Source: Thereva unica
Lineage: Eukaryota; Arthropoda; Insecta; Diptera; Therevidae
Direction of reading: 5' to 3'
Length of the DNA stretch: 64,000 nucleotides
Assembly (NCBI GenBank): GCA_949987705.1
Contig: OX465282.1
Coordinates: 96,894,070-96,958,069 of the forward strand
Positions 56,628-64,000 of the stretch are shown one piece after another. Position numbers and translations under genes: made by a program. Below the pieces are notes generated by a model that saw nothing but the letters and a program-made list of their open reading frames with translations, had not been told where the DNA came from and made no database searches. Position 1 is the first letter of the stretch, and each line of letters opens with the position of its first letter.

Positions 56628-56732
56628 GGGTGTGTTTCTTTATTCATTCCATAGAAGGAATAGACAGAAAATGCGTTTCTTTATTCATTCCCAAGTTTCG
56701 AATTGACAGATGAAGCGTTTCTTTATTCATTC
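56628..56732 (+). promoter_or_regulatory. Harbinger left TIR with three TTTCTTTATTCATTC sites
   Basis: GTTTCTTTATTCATTC occurs at about 56635-56649 (in the TIR), 56675-56690 and 56717-56732, the last two preceded by GC. Repeated terminal and subterminal words of this type are candidate binding sites for the element's Myb-like protein or nuclease. That role is inference. Confidence 0.7.
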
Positions 56733-56843
56733 GGAATATTCGGAATGTATTCTTTTTAAACTACCTCTGGAGGTGGAACACTTTTGGAATAAAGGGAATT
56801 AACCTTAGTTTTGCAAATACTCTTTAGCAAGCAAGCGGCAGCC

Positions 56844-57521
56844 ATGGACCTTGGTAATTATTTATTTTTTATTATTTTTCAAAAGTTTTAATTTTAACAG
56901 ATATGGAAAATTAATTAATTAATATGGAAAATTAATTTAATTAATAATAATTTCAGATATGGAAAATAATAATTTTAAATGGACACCAGGGGACATCAAA
57001 TGTCTAATCGACATATATGAAAAGCAAATCAAGAAATTTGAAACACATCCAAAGAATAAAGTGTGGGCAGAGGTGGCTTCTGAGATGAAGGAAATTCGCG
57101 GTAAGAATTTTACCAGTGATCAAGTAAATGGAAAATGGAAAGGATTGAAATCCACATACAAAAAGGTCAAAGACCATAACAACACTAGTGGAAATTTAAC
57201 GAAGCATTGGGAATACTTCGAAAGGATGGATTTATTACTTTTTCGGCGCCCAGAAGTAAATCCTCCAGCAACCTGTTCAAGTGATGAAGATTTCATTAAT
57301 ATACGTCCAGACTACCAACATCAAAAAGCTAGTTACGATTTTGACGACATTATCGAAGATACCTCTGCCTCAACATTGCCAGCAACATCAACATCAAAAA
57401 AAGGAAAAATGAAAACGCAGAAGAAGCTGCAAAAGCCAGACGGCACGAAGAAAAAATGGCTGTAACAAGAAGATTTGTCGACCTTTTCGAAAAACTTGTG
57501 GACAAAATCACAACAAATTAA
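56844..57521 (+). CDS. Harbinger Myb/SANT-like DNA-binding protein (one probable frameshift)
   Basis: This is the second protein of PIF/Harbinger elements, which helps the nuclease enter the nucleus and bind the element ends. A first exon ATGGACCTTG (56844-56853) with GT donor can join the acceptor ..TTTCAG at 56956, giving M-D-L-D before the internal Met at 56959. From there FKWTPGDIKCLIDIYEKQ, then VWAEVASEM, then VNGKWKGLKSTYKKVK show the three-Trp trihelix/Myb-SANT pattern in residues ~5-80. An acidic linker follows. At the seven-A run 57396-57402 the frame appears to lose one base. The + strand frame after it (EEAAKARRHEEKMAVTRRFV ... to stop TAA 57519) is the natural C-terminal helix, whereas the uncorrected frame stops at 57465 after a basic tail. 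The shift may be real decay or a sequencing error in the homopolymer. Confidence 0.8.
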
Positions 57522-57638
57522 ACCAGAAGACTTTATTGTTATTTTTAATATGAGCTAAGGAGGCTAATTATTTTGTTATGTTTTAGAAATAAATTTATTT
57601 TTGTAACAATATTTATATTTATTTACAAAATTATATAC

Positions 57639-60600
57639 TTAATTCAATAGATTTGCAATTCTAGCTCTTTTTGCCTGTGCCATTCCATCTGGAGTATCTT
57701 GTGATGGCAAAATATCACCCTCTGGAGCTATGAAATCAAAATCGAGTAGATCATTCTCAAATAAACATACATTATGCAGAATGCAACATGACATTATAAT
57801 TAAAGGTATTAATTCGGGCTTCCTCGTTTCTAGTTTCCTTAACCGTCGAAAGCGAGCCTTTAATAGCCCAAAAGCCCGTTCTATTGACATTCTAATTGAT
57901 GAATGTGTGTGATTGTATTTTTTTTTATGTTCACTTAAAGCTCCATTGTCTTTGTATGGCGTCATTAAATATGATTTCAAACCATATGCTTGATCGCCTA
58001 ATAAATGTTGCTCCTCGGGAATGCATACCGACCCTTAAAAATAAAATTAAATCGTTTATTGGAAGCACAAAACAACAGCGATAGACTGATGAATTGAATA
58101 GCTATACTAACCATTTGAAATTCTTTTAAATAAATTAGATCGTCGAAATAAGCAGGAATCATGAATTGAACCAGCTTCGCCTGCATAACAATCTAAAAAT
58201 ATTAACTTTTCATTGCAAACTGCTTGAAGCAGCACCGAATGAAACTTTTTTCTGTTCACGTAGGAGTTGGGATCTTCTCTTGGAGCAGAAATAGGTATAT
58301 GACTACCGTCAATGGAGCCAATAACTCCTGCAATAACATTAAAGGAATACTCATAATGTGCATTAAAGGCCCAATTACAATGACCGGATCAGAGCGGAAC
58401 AGAATCGGATTGAACTGTCAAAGTGCTTTTCCAAGCATGCGTTTTCCATTTAACCGATTACAATGACCGGATTCAAACGCATTTGTTCGCATCTGTGCCG
58501 GATTCGTTTTAGTTTGTTTAGAAATCGCCGGATTGAGCTGTCAAAATTTTTGTAAACAAACGCTGGGAAAGTTTAAGGTGTTATTTGGCTTGGTTTTCTA
58601 TGTTGTTAAAAATGTTTTCGGATGAGCAATTAATCACAGAAGAGAAAGATTATGAAATATTATACAACAAGGCAAAGAGTGGATACAAAAACACCAAGAT
58701 TAAAAATGAAATGAAATGTTTGTATACTAAACACTTTGACGTTTAAATGCGAACTGATCCGTTCATTGTAATCAGTGCAGTTTCCTATCCGTTCTGATGC
58801 GTTCTTTTGACATTTCCATCCGCATAGATCCGCTCATTGTAATTGGGCCTTAACAGTTCAAGCATATATAGTAGTAGCCTTGTGTATATAAATATCTAGT
58901 GGTGGCAAGAATGAAATCATGATAGTTACTCCTTTTATTGTAGAGGCGCTGTAGATAAATTTTGTTAAGAGAGCTTTGGAAAAGCTGAATTTTAAAAGTT
59001 CCTGAAGGAAGCTTTGAAAAAAGCTGAATTTCAAAACTTCCTGAAGGAAGCTTTGAAAAAAGCTGTATTTTTAAACTTATTTATATACACAGGGGTTTAC
59101 GGGTTTTACTATGCTATGTAAAAGAGGTATCAAGGTTCTTTATGTATATTTTTTAAGCATTTACCATTTATGAATGAAATGTATATATGTATATATGTAT
59201 ATTTGATTTAAGGGTTACGATTTTCAAAGAAAACATTTTTTTAAACATTTTATTTTCATGAGAATAAAAAGAATATTGTTAGGAACTATGGATTTTGCAT
59301 TGTGGTGGGGAATATTACTTTCAAAATCGAACAAAAAATGTAAAAAATATATTTATATGTGAACGACATTTTCGAATGAGTGATATAAGGTCTCATTCGA
59401 CTAAAAAATTGTTAGGCCGAGATGCAATTCCACTGCCATTTGAAAATTCGTTTTGCAAATGCAGTGTGTATGATATAGATCCTAGTTGTCGGCCGAATTT
59501 TTCAGCTCCGAAATGCAGGGAATACACTCGAAAGAAATAAGAAAAACGTATTTCGGATTTTGTTTCAAATACTTTGCCAGATCCTTGCGAAGGCGAATCG
59601 CCACCATCACCACCCCTGGTTTTATATAGGGAAGATAATGTAAAAACGTATATCAGAGATTATAAAATACCATCTGATACTGAAAGAAAAACACCATCTC
59701 CGTCTCAATTTCCTGAACCCGATCGGAAAATAGCTCGTTTAGATTCGATAAATCGAACTTCAACATTGGCCCCAATTCAACTAGGAAAATTTAAACATAT
59801 TTTAAAAGAGAAAAGGACTTGCACTATTTCAGATGAAGATAAAGGTCGTGTAATAGTGCAAGATCTATTAAAAAATAAAAGTTCAGCTGTTCGAACTTTT
59901 GTCAACTGCCAGCTATTTCATAAAATGAAAAATAAGTGGACTGAAGATGAACAGAAATTTTTTCAAAAAATTTATTTTAAATCACCATCTTGCTACAAAG
60001 AAATGCAGAATATTGGCTTTAATATGCCTCACGTATCTACGTTAATGAAATGGCATAGCCGATTTTCTTTTGCTCCTGGCATTAATGCTAGTATAGTTGA
60101 TTTATTAAAAAAAAAAGTAATAGCATGTCGTTACTAAATAAAAGGTGTGTATTATTATTTGACGAAATGGCTATTAAGATGGAAATAGAATATAATTCAC
60201 GTGAGGATTTGATATACGGCTTTAGAGATTTAGGACAGAATGAACGTTTCTCGGAGATAGCATCTTCTTCATATTTATTTATGATTCGTGGGTTAAATTC
60301 CAATTGGAAGCAAAATATTGCATATTACATTGGAAGAATAAATGGAGAAGAAATAGCATCAATTATTTTAAAAACTTTAGATATCCTTTTTGCTATTGGA
60401 TTTGAAGTCGTTGCCGTTTCATCCGACCAAGGAGCAAATAATCGTAGTGCGTACAATAAAATGGGGAGTAGCTCTGAAAACCCATGCATTACAATAAACA
60501 ACAAAAAAGTTGCTTTATTATATGACGTCCCGCATTTAATTAAAAGTTTTAGGAACTGTTTACTAAAAGCCGATATTGCATTTGAAAATGAGGTAATATC

Positions 60601-63140
60601 TTGGAGTATTTTAGAGACTATTTTTAAGCAAGAAACAAATAGCACAGTGAAAGTATGCTTCAATCTTTCGGAAAATCACATTAGACCGGACCCATTTGAT
60701 AAATTAAATGTTGGGTTAGCTACACAAGCATTTAGTTCAAATGTTTCAACGGCAATAGAGTTAGGAATAGCTCTTAATGTTTTCACATCCTCGGAAAAAG
60801 AAACTGCACAATCTACAGCTAAAGCTTTTCGTAGAATTAATGATTTATTTGACAATTTAAACAGTGTCATTAAATATCAAGGAAATCCTCAAAGAAACGC
60901 CATTTCAAATGAAAATGCTGGTGAAGTAGTTTTGAGTAATTTAAGAAATTGCAGAAACTGGATAAAAAAATGGATTCACTTAGGAAAAATGAAAAGGCCT
61001 TATTCTTTCGATGGTATGGTTCAAACTATAAATGGAATTTTGTCCGTATGGGAATTGATCAAAAACTCTCAGGAATACATTATAACATCGAGATTTAGTA
61101 CAGATCCTTTAGAGAATTGTATTTCAATATTGCGGCGTAATAAGGGAAACTACGAGCGTAATCCTTCCGCTCTAAGGCTTTCAAGAAATATTAGACAAGT
61201 TGCTTTCCAGGACTACATACCATCTTCTGAGACAGGGTACGATATTTCCGATGCTACTATTTTGTTGTCCGAAAACACAGGACCAATATGCATAGAAGAA
61301 AATTGCGAAGAAAATGACCAAGAAAATCACGATATTGATGATTTTAATGGCGAGATAATTGTGGAAGAAAATACAACAGAAAATTTAACACAAAGTGATA
61401 ATGTACTGGGAGAAAATCTAAACTCAGAAATACAAGAAGATGTCGAAATTCGTGCTTTTCTATCATGCTTTGAGGGAAGTGCTATTTCATATTTTGCTGG
61501 TTATGTTGCAAAGAAGATAACTACAAAATACAAATGTTCTGAATGTATTCAGTCTTTAATTAGCTCAAATGACGAAGAGCTTAATTTGGTTTTGATTGAA
61601 CTAAGAGCCTATAACACGAAAAAGACAGATTCCAAGTATGGCAACCTGACTTTACCCACTAAATCGCTTTTACGCTTTATTCAAGCAACCAGTAATTATT
61701 TTGAAAAAATCATCATTCAATTCAAGCATAAGGCAAAACTAAGGGACTACTTAATAAATAATCTTCCAGGAACCTCGAATGATATTCTATGCAGCAAACA
61801 TGATTATGATATTCGTAAATTTACTATCGAAGTGCTAATAAGATTTTATACTCGAAAAATTAACCGAATTCTATCTTCTAAAAGTATAAAGCGCCAAGAA
61901 AAATTAAGGATTTTGCAAGGCAGATAGTTATAAACGAAATATAAACATATACTGTATGCATTTCTTTCTTATTGTGACAAAAAAAAACACTAATCCAGAT
62001 CGTTAAAAGAACTGCTTTTTGTTCGAAAAGGTAAGAAAAGAATTGAATTTTCAGTTATTTCATTTAATATATGCATATAATAATACATATTGTTTTTAAA
62101 TAGATTTTTATTGTAAAATTATTTTTAGCCCTTTCTATACTACTTCCAATATTTTTTGCAAATGTGTAATAAGTAATCAATCATTTTCCACAATACATAT
62201 ACAATTTGTATTGGTTGATAAATTTTGACTATACTGGGACCGCTATCATGAATTTAAAAATTTTTATGATGAACTCGAATTTAGTAGCCCCAAAATACCC
62301 CTAGTACAAATTTTAATTACAATTCTTTGAATTCGAGACATTTAAGTCGCCCTGCCATATTAGATCGGCCTTGAATTTCTAAATTTCAAAAGCAACTTCA
62401 AAATCCCACCCCACCAGGCTTTTTCTCTATTCCCATTCCCATATAATGCAAAAGCTTTTTGTAACGAAAGTTTTAGCCACTCTCAAATAGATACTAGTAG
62501 CGCCATCTAGCATTATAAGAAGTAAGCACTCTCGCCACCACTAGATATTTATATACACAAGGGTAGTAGTACCTGGAAAATTGTAGCGTGTATGGTAGTA
62601 GCTCTCTGTAATATTTGCTCCTTCTATTCTTAGCCAAGTAATTATTTTTTTTGTATTATTAAGTTTCAATAAAAGTTTACAAACATTATACACCGCACAC
62701 CAGCAAGCTTTCTTTGAAACTTCAAATCGGTCTGCTATAGATCTTTAATCACAAATATATATCATAAAAATATATCGAATGTATGACCTACAATTAAACA
62801 TTGCCTACCTAAAGCATTCTGTATTCGCCAAATACCATATTGTCATAAAAAGTTGCAGTTCAAAATTTAATTTTGGTCTTCCACATTGAATCTCCATACT
62901 CCTGGTTTCAATTTCTAATAAATTGCGAAATAAATTCTCGAAGGTATCAGGAGATAAACGAAAATGGCTTTTAAATTGTTGGATATTAAATCTGGGCACC
63001 GTATTTTCCCAAAAACCCTGATTTTTATCTAAGCGTTTGCGTTTTGGTGCTCCTCCATTATCATCCTCATCATCACTTTCGAAAAATAGGTCCCACGATA
63101 TTTTTAAGATACACAATAGTTCTTTAGTATAAATCGACAT
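57639..63140 (-). CDS. Harbinger DDE nuclease, four exons, 370 codons, reading frame intact
   Basis: DDE_Tnp_4-type transposase that cuts and pastes the element. Exons on -: 63140-62809, 62742-62573, 58327-58112 and 58033-57639. All three introns start GT and end AG, and the phases agree, so the joined frame has no stop: 332+170+216+395 nt. Residues ~30-110 hold the N-terminal helical region (GFWENTVPRFNIQQFKSHFR), followed by RSIADRFEVSKKACW, a helix-turn-helix-like segment. Catalytic acids are D174 in GSIDGSHIPI, D253 in LLGDQAYGL and E291 in SIERAFGLLKARFRRL, the order and motifs of the family; DCYAGEAGSIHDS lies between the first two. Length is normal for the family. Introns 1 and 3 are 66 and 78 bp. 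Intron 2 (62572-58328) is 4.2 kb because it holds a P element and a MITE. If splicing still works, the gene is complete. Confidence 0.88.
58367..58850. mobile_element. Harbinger-type MITE, TSD TAA
   Basis: Ends AGGCCCAATTACAATGA and the complement at right are inverted repeats; TAA lies at 58364-58366 and 58851-58853. The 3-bp TWA duplication and AGGCCC terminus fit PIF/Harbinger or Tourist-like MITEs. The termini differ from those of the host element, so it is another family. It sits in intron 2 of the nuclease gene. A truncated relative is at 20272-20667. Confidence 0.9.
58612..58746 (+). pseudogene. MADF-like N-terminal fragment inside the MITE
   Basis: A 44-codon frame starting ATG TTT TCG reads MFSDEQLITEEKDYEILYNK then AKSGYKNTKIKNEM, close to the first helix of a MADF/Myb-like domain (acidic lead, YEILYN, Y-K-N). 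It then stops after the end region of the MITE is reached. PIF/Harbinger elements carry a MADF or Myb-like second gene, so this is probably the 5' stub of that gene left when the MITE formed by internal deletion. Confidence 0.5.
58971..59075 (+). repeat. 39-bp tandem repeat in the P element 5' region
   Basis: 'ctgaaggaagctttgaaaaa' plus 'agctgaatttcaaaacttc' is repeated about 2.5 times. Its place between the TIR and the coding region suggests subterminal transposase sites or promoter spacing, which is inference. Confidence 0.75.
59283..60137 (+). pseudogene. P-element transposase, THAP and N-terminal part (one in-frame stop)
   Basis: After a possible splice acceptor (..gttAG at 59281-59282) the frame reads ELWILHCGGEYYF then FICERHFRMSDIRS and LLGRDAIPLPF. 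This is the second half of a THAP zinc finger (C..H with the following A-V-P-like AIP motif), which binds the element ends. The first half with the Cys pair should lie in an upstream exon between about 59090 and 59260 but could not be placed. TAA at 59538-59540 interrupts the frame, and the same frame resumes through 187 codons. These include DEDKGRVIVQDLLKN and NMPHVSTLMKWHSRFSFAPG, the helix-turn-helix-like region before the catalytic core. At the ten-A run 60107-60116 the frame shifts relative to the next part. Confidence 0.8.
60125..61927 (+). CDS. P-element/THAP9-type transposase catalytic part, 600 codons
   Basis: This is the RNase H-like catalytic domain with GTP-binding insertion and C-terminal tail of a P transposase, which performs cut-and-paste transposition. 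The acids fit the family: D13 in VLLFDEMAIK, D101 in VAVSSDQGANN and E330 in TDPLENCISILRR, with spacing close to that in the Drosophila P protein. YDVPHLIKSFRN (residues 133-144) is the conserved block after the second acid. The stretch between D101 and E330 would hold the GTP-binding insertion. SYFAGYVAKKI with CSEC (C471, C474) marks the C-terminal region; an acidic Asn/Glu linker lies at ~390-445. The frame is uninterrupted, but it is separated from the DNA-binding part by a 1-bp shift at 60107-60116, and the Met at 60125 may be only an internal codon. Confidence 0.9.
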   Translation: MSLLNKRCVLLFDEMAIKMEIEYNSREDLIYGFRDLGQNERFSEIASSSYLFMIRGLNSNWKQNIAYYIGRINGEEIASIILKTLDILFAIGFEVVAVSSDQGANNRSAYNKMGSSSENPCITINNKKVALLYDVPHLIKSFRNCLLKADIAFENEVISWSILETIFKQETNSTVKVCFNLSENHIRPDPFDKLNVGLATQAFSSNVSTAIELGIALNVFTSSEKETAQSTAKAFRRINDLFDNLNSVIKYQGNPQRNAISNENAGEVVLSNLRNCRNWIKKWIHLGKMKRPYSFDGMVQTINGILSVWELIKNSQEYIITSRFSTDPLENCISILRRNKGNYERNPSALRLSRNIRQVAFQDYIPSSETGYDISDATILLSENTGPICIEENCEENDQENHDIDDFNGEIIVEENTTENLTQSDNVLGENLNSEIQEDVEIRAFLSCFEGSAISYFAGYVAKKITTKYKCSECIQSLISSNDEELNLVLIELRAYNTKKTDSKYGNLTLPTKSLLRFIQATSNYFEKIIIQFKHKAKLRDYLINNLPGTSNDILCSKHDYDIRKFTIEVLIRFYTRKINRILSSKSIKRQEKLRILQGR

Positions 63141-63172
63141 TTTTCTTCAGCTTGTTTACTGTCATTCTCCAT

Positions 63173-63260
63173 GCGTTTCTTTATTCATTCTATTCCGAAT
63201 ATTCCATCAAGTATTCTTTTTATTCTGTTCCTTCTACGGAATGAATAAAGAAACACACCC
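63173..63260 (-). promoter_or_regulatory. Harbinger right TIR with subterminal site
   Basis: The terminal GAATGAATAAAGAAACACAC faces a second copy GCGTTTCTTTATTCATTC at 63173-63190 in the opposite orientation. GAATATTC-like words lie between, as at the left end. The nuclease start codon at 63140 lies just inside, so promoter and binding sites probably overlap (inference). Confidence 0.7.
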
Positions 63261-63280
63261 TGTATGTATGTAGTACAGTA

Positions 63281-63578
63281 AGGCTCATTTTACACGATGA
63301 AACACGAAACGAAACAAAGTTGCCTGCAATCGCTAATTCCCTTTTGGAGTTTCCTCAAAAACTTCATCGGTGTCTACATGAGTAAACTTCTCATTTCTCT
63401 TTTTTACAAAGAAATCAGAGAAAAAACAACAACAAACCTGTAGCTGTCAAACTGTTTCCGCAAAGTTGCTTCCAAAAGTTTGTTGGCAAAATTTCACGTC
63501 CCCTCAAGCCCTCTCTCACCCCTGGCCTAAGCTTGCTGGAAACTTGATGTTTTGTGTTTCATCATGTAAAATGGGCCT
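63281..63578. mobile_element. MITE with AGG.(C/T)CATTTTACA ends, 298 bp
   Basis: Left AGGCTCATTTTACACGATGA and the complement of right, AGGCCCATTTTACATGATGA, are inverted repeats continuing into AACAC. Flanks share AGTA with a one-base offset. It lies 20 bp outside the Harbinger right end. Confidence 0.75.
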
Positions 63579-64000
63579 AAGTATTGAACAACAATATGTC
63601 TCAGATTCACAGGTATTTAACGAAGGAAAAAGGCTCCGGAATTTAAAAAAATGTCTTCGCTGTTGACGGTCGTACGGTTAATTTTTTTTTTTTTATTTTT
63701 AAATTAGTAAAAAGAATATAAACTTTTATTAAATAGTAGTTTAGAGTCGAAAAATAATGAAATAAAAAACTTGCAGTAAAAAAACTTGTCTTTTTTGCGG
63801 TGCAGTTTTTTGTATATAAAATTGAAAAACTCAAATTTTAAATAATAGTGCATAATGGTACAACTCTTAAAGAAGAAAAAGAGCTTCGAAAAAATGTGCT
63901 ACGAGGTCGAGGAGCTGTAGACGAAGGATTTTACGAAAACGCTTTTTTTTACAAAAATCGAAATTGCACCCATACATATTTTGCAAAATTTCGAGCCAAA
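63579..64000. other. no gene recognised
   Basis: AT-rich; nothing supported up to the end of the window. Confidence 0.45.

Larger units (their letters stand above)
58877..62563 (+). mobile_element. P element, 3.7 kb, TSD TAGTAGTA
   Basis: Left GCCTTGTGTATATAAATATC (then TAGTGGTGGC) and the complement of the right end (CCCTTGTGTATATAAATATC, then TAGTGGTGGC) form ~30-bp TIRs that differ at the outermost base. TAGTAGTA lies at 58869-58876 and 62564-62571, the 8-bp duplication expected of P elements. The THAP-type transposase gene runs on +, antisense to the Harbinger nuclease in whose intron it sits. The intact duplication and long conserved frames suggest a fairly recent insertion. Confidence 0.93.
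56628..63260. mobile_element. PIF/Harbinger transposon, 6.6 kb, hosting a P element and a MITE
   Basis: The left end GGGTGTGTTTCTTTATTCAT is matched exactly by the complement at the right end (to 63260). TGT lies outside both ends (56625-56627, 63261-63263), a 3-bp duplication of the length used by PIF/Harbinger, although TWA is the usual sequence. Between the ends are the two genes of the superfamily: a Myb/SANT-like protein (+) and a DDE nuclease (-). These converge tail to tail near 57.5-57.6 kb, with both promoters at the outer ends. The element without its guests would be about 2.4 kb. Guests are the MITE 58367-58850 and the P element 58877-62563. Confidence 0.93.

Noticed and set aside
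60325..60870. minus-strand frames inside the P transposase
   Set aside because: They are antisense shadows of the 600-codon catalytic frame.

Overview
The window is a transposon-rich, AT-rich piece of an animal genome, most likely an insect and perhaps a fly. The case rests on the mix of elements: a P-type THAP transposase, a PIF/Harbinger element, hAT elements, R1-like and Jockey-like LINE remnants, a tRNA-headed SINE, and a Helentron-like element with a GACA/AT microsatellite tail. No host protein-coding gene could be recognised. Almost every reading frame with meaning belongs to a mobile element. Species-level assignment is inference.

Layout. 1-13 kb: a hAT element with an exact 8-bp target duplication (1166-3668) carrying a hAT-C remnant, a MITE and a LINE 3' end; a TTAA-flanked element (3794-5340); an 8-bp-duplication MITE (6997-7420); a LINE scrap; and a second hAT-like element (8953-11233) with a MITE inside. 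13-22 kb: three LINE remnants, a piggyBac-like TTAA MITE (14708-15330) and several smaller MITEs. 22-32 kb: two large foldback (inverted-repeat) structures (22848-24130 and 30085-32025), a tRNA-derived SINE and a decayed LINE. 32-35.4 kb: a Helentron-like element holding about 22 tandem copies of a ~117-bp unit. 36-43 kb: small MITEs and an R1-like LINE split by a nested pair of elements. 44.9-48.3 kb: two Jockey-like LINEs head to head. 48-56 kb: an envelope-like scrap, a hAT MITE, a 0.9-kb GTAC-rich minisatellite and further MITEs.

The most striking locus is 56628-63260: a PIF/Harbinger transposon with matching termini and subterminal repeats. It encodes a Myb/SANT-like protein on + (one probable 1-bp frameshift) and a DDE nuclease on -. 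The nuclease can be read as four exons joined by canonical GT/AG sites into one uninterrupted 370-codon frame with all three catalytic acids in place. Its second intron has grown to about 4.2 kb because it hosts a 3.7-kb P element (58877-62563, TSD TAGTAGTA) and a 484-bp Harbinger-type MITE (58367-58850, TSD TAA). The P element landed at the 5' splice site, but its 8-bp target duplication rebuilt the donor, so the host transposon's gene was not broken. The P transposase runs antisense to it and carries one in-frame stop and one frameshift at a 10-A run, while its catalytic part is a single 600-codon frame.

Four long AT-rich stretches (about 11.2-13.0, 24.4-26.0, 43.6-44.9 and 53.9-55.2 kb) hold no recognisable elements and may be the remaining host backbone (intron, UTR or intergenic).
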